In this document: positions 34,701 through 47,481 of the stretch, piece after piece
Numbering within the stretch: the first letter of the stretch is position 1
Layout: each line of letters opens with the position of its first letter
Assembly: GCF_008728515.1 (NCBI RefSeq)
Contig: NC_044981.1
Span: 97,228,043 to 97,292,042 of the forward strand
DNA: 64,000 nt
Source: Papio anubis
Taxonomy: Eukaryota; Chordata; Mammalia; Primates; Cercopithecidae
Reading direction: 5' to 3'
Notes under the pieces: model-generated
Told to the model about the DNA's origin: nothing
Seen by the model: the letters and a program-made list of their open reading frames with translations, nothing else
Database searches by the model: none
Made by a program: the position numbers and the translations under genes

Positions 34701-35149
34701 ATTACCTGACTCTCTTCTTGGGCAAAATATGCACCACTGCTCTAGAGCTAGGAATGGGAAGGAGGGTATGTGTTAAGGTTCAAATTACATAGACGCTTGC
34801 TGTTGTTACTGAGATTTAATGTTTCTTGGAAAAAAACATATATATATATATAAAATTTGCTGTATATCTTTAGAACAATTTCTGGAGACTTTAAATGTTT
34901 GTATATAATATATACATAATTATATTTAATTAATGTATAATATATACATAATATATAATTATACATATAACATCATATGTAAGATTATAGCTACATGATA
35001 GATAATAAAACAATGCTAACTGGTAAAATCACCTATTTTATATATATAATTAGGTACATGATTTTGTATATAACATATATGTATATTATTACTATATTAT
35101 TTTTATCAATTGTGAATGTTTCACTGGAGAGGAGGTTTATGAAAGTCCT

Positions 35150-35900
35150 CTGATTCCAGTTACAAGTGGATTTTTCTTATGTTTTAAGAGCCTCTAGCTA
35201 TTGGAGTTTCAGTACCAGACCTGTTAATAACCCTGCCCTATTGGGAAATGAAGGAGAACTAGACATGGGCGTTTACAGTGTGACTTTTGTGGGATACTAC
35301 TTTTACCTGCTAGACAGCCTAATGTCTAGTTCTCAAACCTGTGACCAGGGGTCTCTCACACAGGAAAGATGTTTATATTGGAAGATGCCCTTGTGGATCT
35401 TGTTTGATCCATGTTCAGTTTATGCCTGCCTGACCATTGCCCAGCACTGGGTCCTGACTTTGTGTTCTTCCCAGCATCCCATGGAAATTCTGGCCTGGAG
35501 AAGCTCTAGTTCTTTGTATGGAAGGTACTCATTTGATACACCACCACAGTAGGAAACAAGCTCAAAGACTTTTTACTTATGGATCCTAGGCAGGGAGAAT
35601 GCAATGAGTCAGGAGGACAGTTCTCTGTCTTCAGGTCATGCAAGGCAGAAATGAAGAGTCAGGCATTGAGTGAGAAAACATATGGCAATTAGCAGGATAC
35701 ATAAGGGCATAGAGTGTGGGTTAGTTTAAGTTTGCAGGAAAATACCTGAATAGCCTTTCTAAAGGAAGCAGCAGGAAAATGGATAATCTGGTCTGCTAGG
35801 CAGGAGAGATGCATCTAAGCTCTTATCTGGGGTCTCTGGATTGAGGCATTTGGGGGTGGTGTAGAACTGGAAACTGAGTCAAGGGTGACCAAACCCTACT
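35150..35900. repeat. Unclassified repeat-like block
   Basis: Less AT-rich than its flanks, with LTR-like texture (CTTTTTACTTATGGATCCTAGG, AGGAGGACAG). Neither ends nor target duplications are visible. It includes the 128-codon frame 35166-35552, which I take to be fortuitous. Confidence 0.3.
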
Positions 35901-36527
35901 TCTCCTATAAGAAAGTTAAACTTGTATTCAAAACGTACACCAAGGCAACATAAAATTATAAGAATTTACTACACTTCATTATTCATTTTTTGATCTTGGG
36001 ACAGTTGCTTAGTTGTTGTGCATCTTAGGTGTCCTCCTGTAAAACTGGATAAAGTACCAGGTGTATAGTGCTCTTTTGCATATTGGCTTAGATAAAATTT
36101 GTAAACCTTATTTTTTCAATGTCTGCTCATAAAAGCTATCCAATACAATTTAGTTCCCTGTCTTTCAGATATCCAAATCTGTCACTCTCACCATGCCATA
36201 TCCATAACAAGTCAGAGAGTCTGTCTTCAGCTTTATTTGTCATTGCTCTCCCTCATTTTTCAGTTTGTTCCTTGGGTTGAATAATATACCTCTGCAAATG
36301 TTTCACATTAGTCTTAATAAAAAAGTAATGTTTATTTTTGTAATAACTTATGTAAGAATATATCTCAGTGAAAACATATTCTCCTTGCATGTTATCATAC
36401 ACAATTATTTTTGAATGACACAATAATGTATTTGACATTTTATACTTTTGATTTCACAGTATATTTGCCATTACTTGTTAGTAACAGAGCATCAGTCATA
36501 AATTTGAAGTCTGTGGAATTGGTTAAT

Positions 36528-36610
36528 TTTACCTCATTTGAGTAATGTCTAGTAGGCTGATGTCTAGTAGACATTAGGCCCTAATTTGAGTAAATCTCAA
36601 ATGAGGTAAA
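36528..36610. repeat. Nested inverted repeat, perfect 15-bp arms
   Basis: TTTACCTCATTTGAG (36528-36542) pairs exactly with CTCAAATGAGGTAAA (36596-36610). Inside, TAATGTCT (36543-36550) pairs with AGACATTA (36569-36576), and ATGTCTAGTAG is directly repeated at 36545 and 36560. Confidence 0.9.
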
Positions 36611-39600
36611 GTATAGGAGGTAGGAGAAAGGAAGGGAAGAGAAAGGGAGTGTAATAACTAATTGGAGAAAAATGTATTTGATAAAATAATTCTTGTCTGT
36701 ATAAAACACTTTTCAGGAATAACTGGTATGTTTCCCTAAAGGTAGCTTATAATCTATTTTTCTTTTTGGAATAATTATGATGTTTATGTGGTTTGGATTT
36801 CTTTGTAATCCACATTAGCATAGAAACACATATAGTATATAACCAATGAATATTTAGTGAGTGTGTGTACTTTGTGTATAACTTTATGTGCCAAATTCTT
36901 CATACAAATAAATTAATCTGTAAATTTTCTCCTCATCAGAAAATTGTATTCATTGTCTACCGTCATTTTGGCATTATCAGAATGTATATTTTACATGGTA
37001 TTCCCAAATTAAAGTTAATTATTCTCCCCTATGAAACAATGTACTTTGTATTTTAACAAATTGTTTAGCTAAGGAAGAAAACAATTTATTTAGGTAATGC
37101 AAATATGTCAACAGATAATTGCATTATAGCATAAGTTTAATATAAAAGACACAAAAGTTTTAGGTAATATGAAGAATGAAGTGATTGATTTCTCTAGGGC
37201 AGAAGTACAGGAGAAATTTTAAAAATATATTATAAAAGTAGCAATGCCCAAGCAGATCTTGAGAGTAACAGAATTAATAGAGTTTGTCAAGGCTGGAGTT
37301 CCTGTAAGAAAATAAGCACATTACTAAATCCACTTAATTCTAATTATTTGTTTAGATCTTAACTTTTATAACAAGATATATTGAGGACCTGAATGTTCTA
37401 ATCATCTGTTTCCCCTGAGCACATAATACAATCAATGGCCTGTGATAGGTGCTCAAGAAATTGTCGATGCATAAATGATTCAGTGAATGAAGGAAGAGGG
37501 ACTAAAATTTGACAGGCCCATCCCCTCCTCACTTGCTCTGAGCTATGTCCTGAGATTATGATAGGATATCTTACGAAAAAATCCACCGAAACTGGGCAAA
37601 CTGAGAAAATATTAACAATTTAATGGTTGGTTTTTAGCTAAGTTTTATAATCCAAGGCAAATATAATTTCCTCTTTTATACTCTCCAGTACTTATTATAT
37701 GTACTCATGTTTTGTACACAATAAGAATAAACTTAATTTTATGCTTGATCAATAATTTCTAGTATTTTATCCCAATATTACTTATGTATTCCATGATAAG
37801 TAGCTCAATGTAATATTAGGCTAAGTTTTAAGTTACCTAAAGATCTTGAAAATTTTGTTCAAGTTGACAAACTATAAAACAAAATTATTGTTGAAATAAA
37901 AAGATTGAGAGAATTATGATTCAACTTCTTTAAAATATATTTTTATAATATTAAACATTTTTATAGAAATACATTTTTATTTTATTAGTAACCTACTATA
38001 CAAACTTTCAGGAATTCAGATTAAATAGACTTTTTGTGAGGAATCAAACCTAAATCTTATAAAAATTAAATTGCCTACTTGTATGTTACTTAACACTGAT
38101 ACTTCATATAAAGTCATATAACTGGTTTTCTTCTTTAAATCATTATTAAACCAGGTGTGATTTGATATTTTATAGAAAATGCCTTTGGGAATTTTTTTAG
38201 AGGTTATCACAATTAATGTATTAGAAATTCTTTTTAAAAATTCTATGTATTTGAGAATATTCAATTTACATAAGAACTTTTAAAAAAATAAATTAGAACA
38301 GTGATTCTTTAGCTTAAGAGATGCTACAATTTAATATACTTTTATCCTCTGGAGATAGAAGTGAAGACCTTTCTCAATTTGAAACACAGTTGCATAATCA
38401 CAAAGACAATGTATGCCTCAGTCACGGGTCAAAAGTGAACACGAAAACCCAAAAACTTTCTGGTCCAGATAATAGGTGTTTTCCTTTCCCAGTGGGCAGG
38501 AAACACTTTCCCAATGGATTTGAGATCTGTGCAAACAGGTAAACAAACAACAAGCCAATAAACCAGAATCTCATTCATATTTAACACAATAGCGAATAGA
38601 GTTTCATTATTCCTCTCATAGAAATTACCAAATGGTCAGAACAGAAAAACAAAATCTTAGTCATTGCTGTCACTAATGGAATAATTTATGCTCCAACAAG
38701 ATCGAGAAATAAAAATCAAAACAACAAACCAACAACCCCTCCCACCCCTCACCATATAAACAGTAGGAGAAATAGGAGGAAGAAAGCACTGGAGAGTCAG
38801 AAAAATTAAAGTTCTATTGACGCTTGAGATTCTCTCTGAGAGCTAGAAAAGATGTGACTTCACTCAAAGATCCTTGGATGTGCCCTTGTCCAGTAATACA
38901 ACTTATTTGGCTCTGTCAAGTGAAACAATAAAGTATAATTTTCAAAAGTTAAAAAAAATCCATGAATCTTATGCAAATATAAACTGAATACTTGATGAAG
39001 ATTTTATTCAATTATTAATTATGGTTCAAAGGAGAATTTTAAGGACACATACACACATAGGTACACACAATCAGGAATGCTGAAATGCATTTGCTAATAG
39101 ATGCAAAGCTTCTTAAAACCCTTTATATGTGATAAAAATGATGTTTAGGAGTTATGTTTCCTACAGAGTTAAAGCAATTTTTTTTAACTGAATAAAACAA
39201 ATTTGCATTTCTATTAACAAAAATAATTTGCATTAGTGTCAGTTTTTTACATGACAGCTTCTACTTCTACAAAATCGCTACTAGTCTGGTCAATAGAAGG
39301 TCAGTCAAAGGAGCATATCATTATGGAATCAGCCAATCCTCGGAGAGTGTACAGGTAATATCCAGCACTCTACAATATGAAACAGTCATTTTAATATTTC
39401 TAGATCCTCAGTCTCAAGATTTGTTTCTTCACATTAATTTGCCTGAGAACATAAAGATACATACATAAAGTATGTTCGCCTTCTCACTTTCCTTTCACAC
39501 TTGCACTTCTTGAATTTGGTAAAAATAAATCACACTTTCATCCACCCATCAAAAATGTGTGTTCTCTGAGGGGAACAAATCTCTGTGGCATACACAAAAA

Positions 39601-41090
39601 TATTAATTAGAAGTATTGATGTTTAAGAAGACTTCCATAATGAGGATTCTGTAAACCTACCCCTTATCTTCATAATAGATGCATTTCCAGTATAAATTTA
39701 TTCACTGTTCATAACAACAAATAAATTTGTTCAATTGTAGGCTAAAAATAGTTTTAATTGTAACTCAATAGAGAAGAATATTTTAAACATTAAAGACTCA
39801 TGACAATAAATTTTAAGTAAGATTTAATCTTAATGCTATATAAACATATCTTGAATTATAATAAAGTGATTGAATAAAATACTTGCAAGCAAAAAATATA
39901 TTTCCTTAGAATAACATGTTATAGAAGATATGGAACAAAAAATATAATTTAAAAAGAAAATGAACCATATATAATTTATAACTGTTGGAAAGAAGAGTGG
40001 GGTTGTATATTTTTTAAATGCATGATTGTGGGTGGCAAACAGCTATTGTATTAATATTCTACACAGAATGCATTTGAAGAAGAATTTTCCTTAAAATATG
40101 AATAGTGAAAGTATGCTAGAAGTTATGTTTATGCAATTTTTAGTTCAATGATACAATATTTGAATTTGTATAGCTTCAAAATATTTGTTCTATAGCCTGT
40201 TTAAATTTATGTTATTTCTCAGTGGCTTACGTTTAATTTCATGTTCATTTTCCCCCAAATTTTCACTTGTTACTTTTTAAGAGAAAGGCCTATGAAAATA
40301 TGAACAATGACCTCAAATAATTGATTTCAACTCATAAAAATAACAAAGAATAAATAAAGGAGTAATATTGAGACAATTGCCACTGTTTGAAAGCTATGAT
40401 AGAGCATATGAAAGGACAATCTCCGAAATGATAATTTTTGTTCACTAATGGAATTATTTTTGTCTTCATAGGATATACTTTTAGTCTTAATGCATAATAT
40501 TTAATCCAGCACATTAATTTTGTAGATGAAATGTCAATGACTACATATATAGGATTGTGTGCCTTAGATAAGTCCAAGTAAAACATAAATTGGAGTAATC
40601 ATAAGGAGCAACATACGAGTTTGACCAGCAATTGCTTGGTTTGCAAATTGTCTGTGAAAGACTTGGAGTTATACTAATGGCTCTAGGCTTAAAACCACCG
40701 TATTAACCCTCTTGTTTTTACTATCTTCAATTTATTATATGACTTGGAGAGTGTGTTCTGCATGTGTTGCTCTGTCTCTTTTTCCTATAATGTTCTCAAC
40801 CATCTCACCTAATTCAATGTTATCAGCACTTTTTAAAGTCCTGTTAGACCAATCCCACTGAAATCACATTCCTATTTTTATATCTACGGCCCTGTACGCC
40901 CCTTTTTGGTGTTTGAAACCTTGTACACAGAGATTTATCTCAATAAAAATTTGTTGAATTCATTAATAAATTAAAAAATAAGCCAGTCAATCAAATCTAA
41001 TGCCAAAGGGCCAGAGAAATGATTTTTTTTTCTCTGGGATTTTTGGGGCAAAACTGTGGTCATCTCAAGCAGTTTCAACATTTTAATTTA

Positions 41091-41510
41091 GGGCAAGCAA
41101 GCCCCAAAATTTGGGCTTGGCTCAGGATGGTTCTTGCCTTCACCCAGGAAAGAATTTAGGCAAGCCAGTATTATGAGACAGCAAATTTTATTGAAGTGGC
41201 AGTAAATAGCAGCTGTACAGGTATTGCTCCTTGCAGACCAGGGCAACTCCACAGGCAGTGTGCCTAGAGTAGCAGCTCAGAGGCACTTTGGCTGCCATAT
41301 TTATACCCACTTTTTATTATATGCAAATTAAATGGTGGATTATACAGACACTTCTAGGACAGGGGTGGTAATTTTCAAGTCATCAGGTCATTGTCATGTT
41401 CTTTAAAGAAGGAGTAACATCTGAGTGTTGTTCTGGCAAGGGTAAATGACATGGCACACTGGTGGACATGTCTTATGGAACGCTAATGCCCCATCCCAAT
41501 ATTTACAGAT
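41091..41510 (-). mobile_element. Solo-LTR-like element, minus orientation, class-I ERV type
   Basis: On the minus strand a TATA box (TATAAAT, plus 41305-41299) lies about 110 bp upstream of AATAAA (plus 41192-41187), followed by a retroviral R/U5-like end that includes GGGTGAAGGCAAGAACCATC and CCCAAATTTTGGGGCTTGC. The spacing and order suit an ERV LTR. The family is not named and both borders are approximate. Confidence 0.6.
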
Positions 41511-41525
41511 GTTCACATCTGTAAA
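41502..41525. repeat. Near-palindrome TTTACAGATGT-TC-ACATCTGTAAA
   Basis: Perfect 11-bp arms with a 2-base centre. Each arm holds a CAGATG/CATCTG E-box next to TGTAAA. The word CATCTGTAAAC recurs at 41974 and 42171, and CATCTGTAAACATTC is shared by the copies at 41516 and 41974. Confidence 0.9.
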
Positions 41526-41530
41526 CATTC

Positions 41531-42330
41531 CTTCTGCAAATACAGTATGCAGTTGTATTTAGCTGTTCCTCAATTTCGTCTAATGTCTGAGCCCCGTCTC
41601 TGTAGTTGAGTCCTGCCTCCTGAGTCAAGTCCCACCTCCTACCTGAATTTGAGTTTAAGTTGAAAAAACTAATTTTGCAGAAATGAAGGCATATCCGGAT
41701 GACACAAATGACAATCATTGTCAATTAATCTTCTATTTTTTATTAAGGCAAATATAATTCCAGAAGCTCAGCATTATTTTGGCATAATGGGAGCTGTAGG
41801 AAAGGCAGATGATCTCCATGGTATTCATCACTGCATTTCTTGCTGTGTGATTCAAATTCTCTTTGGTATTTGTTCTCCTAAATTTCAGAAAAAGTTGTGA
41901 ATTTTGAAAATGTTTCACAAATTGGAAAATATTTGTAGATCAAATTAAACAGAAAACCAATGAGATGTATTTGCATCTGTAAACATTCTTTCTTATTTCA
42001 AATATATTTTATTAGCTAAAAATTACTCCTGCTGTTATATTATTTAGTTTTACAACCATTTTTCTAATTTTAACAAAAATGTATTTCTGCAACAGTGATA
42101 TGTGTGTGTATATTAAGAGAAAATAAAGGCAATCTTCTTGCAAACATTTTATTTTGCAACACCAGTGTAACATCTGTAAACCAAGGCAGTATTATGTTTC
42201 CATATACTTAAGAATAGGTACTCCCAGTGGGAGATGATATGGGATAGAATGGAAAATGCATTCTCCCTTGGAAATATTCTGTTATGTGGGCATATCAAGG
42301 TAATTTTCTAAACATCCCTCAAAAATTCTT
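41531..42330 (+). other. GRIK2: Intron, unique sequence
   Basis: Noncoding; holds two further copies of CATCTGTAAAC. The short opposed frames at 41.72-41.92 kb show no known domain. Confidence 0.65.
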
Positions 42331-43822
42331 AATTTTTTTCTTTTATTTTTATAATTTCAACTTTTATTTTAGATACAGAGGATACATGTGCAGATCTGCT
42401 ACATGAGTATATTGTGTGACTTTTATTCACTGATAGATACAAATAGTTTTAATTGTAACTGAGGTTTGGGGTACAATCCTGTCACCCAGGTATTGAGCAT
42501 AGTATCCAATAGGTAGTTTTTCACCCATTTCCTGTCTCCTTTCCTTTCCTTTCTAGTAGTCCACAGTGTCTTTTATTCCCATTTTATGAGCATGTGTACT
42601 CTCAGTCAATGGTGAGAATATATAATATTTGGCTTTCTGTTCTTGTATTAATTCACCAAGGATTATGGTCTCCAGCTGCATGCATGTTGCTGCAAAGGAC
42701 ATGATTTTGTTCTTTTTATGGCATCATAGTATTCCAAGGTGTATATGTACCATATTTGCTTTATCCATTCCACAGTTGATTGGCATCTGTGTTGATTCTA
42801 TGTCTTTCCTATTGTGAATAGTACTGTGATGAATGTATGAGTGCATGTGTCTTTTTGGTAGAATGATTTTTTTCTTTTGTATATAAAACCAATAATGGGA
42901 TTGCTGGGTTGAAAGGTAGTTCTGTTTTTAAGTTTTTTGAGTAATTTCCAAACTGCTTTCCACAGTGGCTGAAATATTAATAATTTACATTCTCACGAAC
43001 AGTGTATAAGCATTTCCATTTCTCCCAAGCCTCACCAGCATCGTTGTTTTTTGTCTTTTTAATAATCACCATTCTGATGGGTGTGAGATGGTATCTTATT
43101 GTGGTTTTGATTTACATTTCTCTGATGATTAGTGGTAAGAAACATTTTTTCATGTTCATTTTCTGCTTGTACGTCCTCTTTTGAGAAGTATCTGTTCGTG
43201 TCCTTTGCCCACTTTTTAATGATGTTATCTGTTTATTTTTTGTTGATTTATTTTAGTTCCTTATGGATTCTGGATTTTTGACCTTTGTTGCATGCAGTTT
43301 GTGAATGTTTTCTTCTATTCTGTGGGTTATCTGTTTACTCTGCCAATAGTTTCTTTAATTTGGTCCTACTTTTTTTGCAATTGCTTTTGGGGACTGGGCC
43401 AAAAATTATTTAACAAGGTCAGTGTCAAGAAGGGTATTTCCTAGGTTTTCTTCTAAGATTTTTGTAGTTGAAAGTCTTATATTTAAATCTGAAATTAATC
43501 TTGGGTTGATTTTTATATATGGTGAAAGTTAGGAGTACGATTTTATTCTTCTGCACATGGCTAGCCAGTTATCTGTGTACCATTTCTTGAATAGAGAGTC
43601 CCTTTCCCATGGCTTGTTTTTGTCAGCTTTGTTGAAGATCAGATGGTTTTAGGTGTGTGGTTTTGTTTATGTGTTCTCTCTTCTGTACCATTGATCTATG
43701 TGTCTGTTTTTGTACCACTACCATACTGTTTTGATTATTGTAACCTTATAGTTTAGTTTGAAGCCAGGTAACATGATGCCTCAAGCTTTGTTCTTTTTGC
43801 TTACGATCACTTGGGCTCTCTG
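42331..43822 (-). mobile_element. 5'-truncated L1 (about 1.5 kb), minus orientation
   Basis: Antisense L1 3' end (GATACATGTGCAGATCTGC) and ORF2, ending near CTTACGATCACTTGGGCTC. A ~39-bp foreign filler interrupts the 3' UTR at about 42420-42458. Confidence 0.88.
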
Positions 43823-45059
43823 AACTCCAAAATCTAAAACACTTTTCTGTGTCTAGTAGCGGCTAACTCTCTGCCCAGAGTTTAATCATGAAACTAGTGA
43901 GCCAGTGTTACAAATAGAAATACGACCTATCTCTCAGGCATAATAGGGCATAAAAACTTTAGCAACTGAAAAAGCATCTGAAAACCTTTTTAAAAATGTA
44001 CGATCTGAGCCATTTTTTCTGATTTACAGTATCAAAAACTCTAGAGTTGGATTTAGAATTCACTATTTTTAGCAAGCACTTGAAGTAATGTTTCTAAACA
44101 CTAAAATTTCAAAGCAATAACTCCTTAATAAATGGCACCACTTTTAAATACATTTGCAACTATAGCTGTAAGTATGCATTATAAACACTCAATCTCAATA
44201 ATAACAAAAAAATGCAAGAACATAAAGATCTTCTACAATGAAAGATACATTAAAACTTACAATGCAAGACATAGAAAGATTCTCACTACCTTAACCTTTC
44301 AGGAGAAAGTTTTTTACTGTCTTTTCCTCAGAAATTTAGAATTACTATGATTTTTTGAAATCTTTATGAACCTCAAGATGTTTTCTTTTAGATCTTGTTT
44401 TAAACATACTACCAATTAGAAGGTTATTTATATTAAATAATAATTTTAAAGAATCAGGAATGTGATAATATTGTCAAGTATTAGGGGAAAATTGCCCTAA
44501 ATAACATTTAAATCATCCAATCATGACTGTTACTCAAAGTTCATCCTTTGGAACCCTATTACCTTCAGATACAGTATGAACTAAAAGCATTATTGTGATC
44601 AAATAAGTGTGAGAAATGATGCATTGTATAGCACATCTCAATGCAGTGAATTACAATGCCCAATAACATATCAAAGGCTCTGGAGAGGTCTTACAAGTGC
44701 TCAACCTTCCCAATACAGTTTAGTCTAACTAACATATAGTAATATATCAAGAGGAAATATACATTTGGATATGGTAATTTATATGACTCATACAATTGAT
44801 CCCTTTAAAGCATATGGCAATCAACATATGCTTTATTAAATTATACTACTTCTAAAATCTGAAAGTTATTTTTAATAATAGACTCTCTACTATACAAATT
44901 TAACTACTTGAGTCTAGGGAAATTTAGCCAACTTGTCTTTTAGTAAATAATTGTGAATAAAAATGCATTTTATAAAATGTAAATAATACCAAGGAGTATT
45001 ATAAAGTATCAAAACCAACAAAAAGAAGACATGCAAAAGCTTTTATACTTTATTTTAAA
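43823..45059 (+). other. GRIK2: Intron, unique AT-rich sequence
   Basis: No gene or recognisable repeat. Confidence 0.65.
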
Positions 45060-45240
45060 ATAAGTTTTGAGTATGTACTACGTATGCCAGAAAATGTGCA
45101 AGATTCTATGGAAATTGATCAATAATAGACATATATCCTGCCCTCCTTGAGGTTATGGTATCATAGAGAAGACAAATGTTAAGCTACTATTAGGCATATG
45201 TTGAATGCTAGCTAAAAAAGTGGTGGGTGCTATAGAAACT
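45060..45240 (+). repeat. Old MIR/L2-class fragment
   Basis: TTGAGTATGTACTACGTATG and CCTGCCCTCCTTGAGGTTAT follow the ancient 'tgagtacctactatgtgcc ... ccctgccctcaaggag' pattern. The family name is uncertain. Confidence 0.5.
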
Positions 45241-45242
45241 GC

Positions 45243-45625
45243 ATTAGTCAAGGTTCTACAGAAAAACAGAACATACACACACATAAAGACTTTTAATTTA
45301 AAGAATTGTCTCACACAATTATAGGGACTTTGGAAAGTCTCAACCTATAGGCAAGTCAGCAGACTGGCAACTCAGGCAGGGGAGAGTTACGGTATTGAGG
45401 AAGAATTTCTTTTCTGATAAATCTTAGATTTTGCTCTCGATGCCTTTCAACTGATTGGATGAAGCTCATCCACATCATTGAGAAAAATCTCCTTTACTTA
45501 GAGTCAATTGATTGTAGATGTTAGCCACACATACAAAATAGCTTCAAACAACACCTAGATTAGTGTTTGATTAAATAGCTGGGTACTAATCTAGCCAGGT
45601 TGATACATAAAACTAACCATCATAG
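45243..45625 (+). repeat. Ancient interspersed repeat, family uncertain
   Basis: Starts CATTAGTCAAGGTTCTACAG and ends GTTGATACATAAAACTAACC, with CTTTCAACTGATTGGATGAA inside. This order recurs widely in primate genomes; I remember the pattern but not the family name with confidence. Confidence 0.55.
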
Positions 45626-46567
45626 CAATATATAAGATGGCATTATATAAAACAGTTAATCAGTCAAACTGGGAAACTCAAGATGGTTTTATTTAAAAAT
45701 CTAATTGAATTTAACTGAGACTTTAAACAAAAATAGAGTCAGGTAAAATTTAAGGGTAAATTGTACGGTAAGGTTAGATCCAGAAGAATCAAAATCTTTC
45801 ATAGAAATATTCAAATGTGAAAAGAATAGTGCTGATTATTTTGTTTCTTTCTTTTATATAGGAAGCACAAAACAGGAAGAAGTCAAGGATAATTTTTTGG
45901 TTCCACAGAGTGAGTTATAAAACCACAAGAATAAAAATAGTAGAGAAAAATCATAATTTCAGTTTGGGATCTGTTAACTTTGAAATGCCTATGAGCCCTC
46001 CACACAGAGATATCTAGTAAGAATATAAGAATATGGGACTAGAGAGATTAGGTTTAATGTTGTTAACTCAAGAAATCTAAATCTTGGGAATAGATGAAAT
46101 CACCTAGGGAAGTGTAGGGTGAAGAGACAGGTTTTTAGTCAGTGGCCTGTGGCACTTAATTCACCAGGATTTCATGGGAAAATAACCCAAAAAAGGAGAT
46201 TGTGAGAGAGCAGCCAAATACATAGGTAATGTGGAGTATGATGTCACGAAAACCAAGAAAAGGGCTTGTTCTAAAAAAAGTGTTGTGATCAACAATGTTA
46301 CGTCTTGCTGAGATGTCAAGCAAGACAAGGATAAAGAGGAATCCATTGGACTTTCTGCCGTGGAATTCATTGCAGAAGTCCAATTTGAGGTAAGTGAGGA
46401 AAAACTGGAGTTGAGGAAATAGAAACAGCATGTGTGAAAATACAATTTGACTAAATGCCTAAGAGTGGAAAAATACAGAGAGTGCCAAAAATGAAGGTTA
46501 AGGTGGGCACGTGGAGTTGGGTAGTTTTTAGGCCATTTATTTGTAAACAGTTATTCTATCTATTTAC

Positions 46568-46628
<61 letters not shown>

Positions 46629-47190
46629 CATCCATCCATCCAACAGTCATCTATTTAATCTATTTTTCTTTTGAGTTAAATTATGAAAGAGCAAGGACAA
46701 AAGATATTTAAAAATTATAAAGACAGAGAATAATTGATAGCATAACATCCCTGAGAAAATTGAAGAGGATGATATGCAAAACCAAAATCATTTAGTTTTG
46801 GATGGAGGGTAGGGGTAGAGGGGTCTGTCATTATACAGGAAGGAGAGGAGGAAAAAGAGGTCAAAGTGAAGGGAAAGGTAGCAAGATCCGACATTTCAGG
46901 AAAATGGAAAGTGTTTAAAGATCTACAGTGAGAAATGGGAGATGAACTCATTGGGTAACAGTAAAATTACAGGGCAATTTTGAACACTCAGTGGAAATTA
47001 GAGACCACTGAAGAAATTTATCTTCTGTTATGTAACATATTTTTCTCAGTGGAATTGAGTAGCTTAAATATACTCATGGAATAAAGGACTGTATTTTTTC
47101 TAGATTCTTTAGATGAGTGTGACAACAGGATAACAAAGCCTAGGAATTTAGGCTACTGGGGAAAAAAAAGGCAATTTAAAAGTGTTCTGT
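45626..47190 (+). other. GRIK2: Intron with purine-rich old repeat and a CTAT microsatellite
   Basis: 46050-46450 and 46690-46950 look like two parts of a purine-rich ancient repeat (GAGATGTCAAGCAAGACAAG; GGAGAGGAGGAAAAAGAGG) separated by the microsatellite region. No gene. Confidence 0.5.
46568..46641. repeat. (CTAT)15 followed by (CATC)3 microsatellite
   Basis: Pure CTAT from 46568 to 46627, then CCATCCATCCATCC to 46641, with an impure TCTATCTATTTACC lead-in. A long pure tetranucleotide run of this kind is likely to vary in length between individuals. Confidence 0.95.
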
Positions 47191-47481
47191 GCATCTGGGT
47201 GTGGTAGCTCATGCCTATAAACCCAGCACTTTCTGGGGCTGAGGAGAGATCACTTGAACCCAGGAGTTTGAGACAAGCCTGGACAACAGAGAAATCCTGT
47301 CTCTATAAAAATATTAGCCAGGAATGGTAACACACTTGCATTCCCAGCTACTTGAGAGGCTGAGGCAGGATAATCACTTGAGCCCAGGAGTTTGAGGCTG
47401 CAGTGAGCTATGATCATGCCACCACTGTACTCCAACCTAGGTGACAAAGAGACACCCTGTCTCTTAAAAAAGAAAGAAAAA
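47191..47481 (+). mobile_element. Old Alu (AluJ-like), plus orientation
   Basis: CTGGGTGTGGTAGCTCATGC through both monomers to a CTCTTAAAAAAGAAAG tail. Well diverged. Flanks GTGTTCTGTG and ATGGTCTGTG are a plausible decayed target duplication. The antisense of this Alu supplies the C-terminus of the longest open frame of the window (minus, 47250-47897). Confidence 0.88.

Larger units (their letters stand above)
34701..41090 (+). other. GRIK2: Intron, 6.4 kb, mostly unique
   Basis: AT-rich runs at 34840-34975 and 35035-35100. The part 35150-35900 is GC-richer and repeat-like but I cannot name it; its 128-codon frame (35166-35552) has no recognised domain. A 15-bp inverted repeat sits at 36528-36610. 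No Alu or young L1. Confidence 0.65.

Noticed and set aside
35166..35552. 128-codon plus-strand frame
   Set aside because: No domain or homology recognised; sits in a repeat-like block with no start or splice context.
46568..46641. Tandem repeat considered as a CRISPR-like array
   Set aside because: It is a plain tetranucleotide microsatellite with no spacers, in a primate genome.
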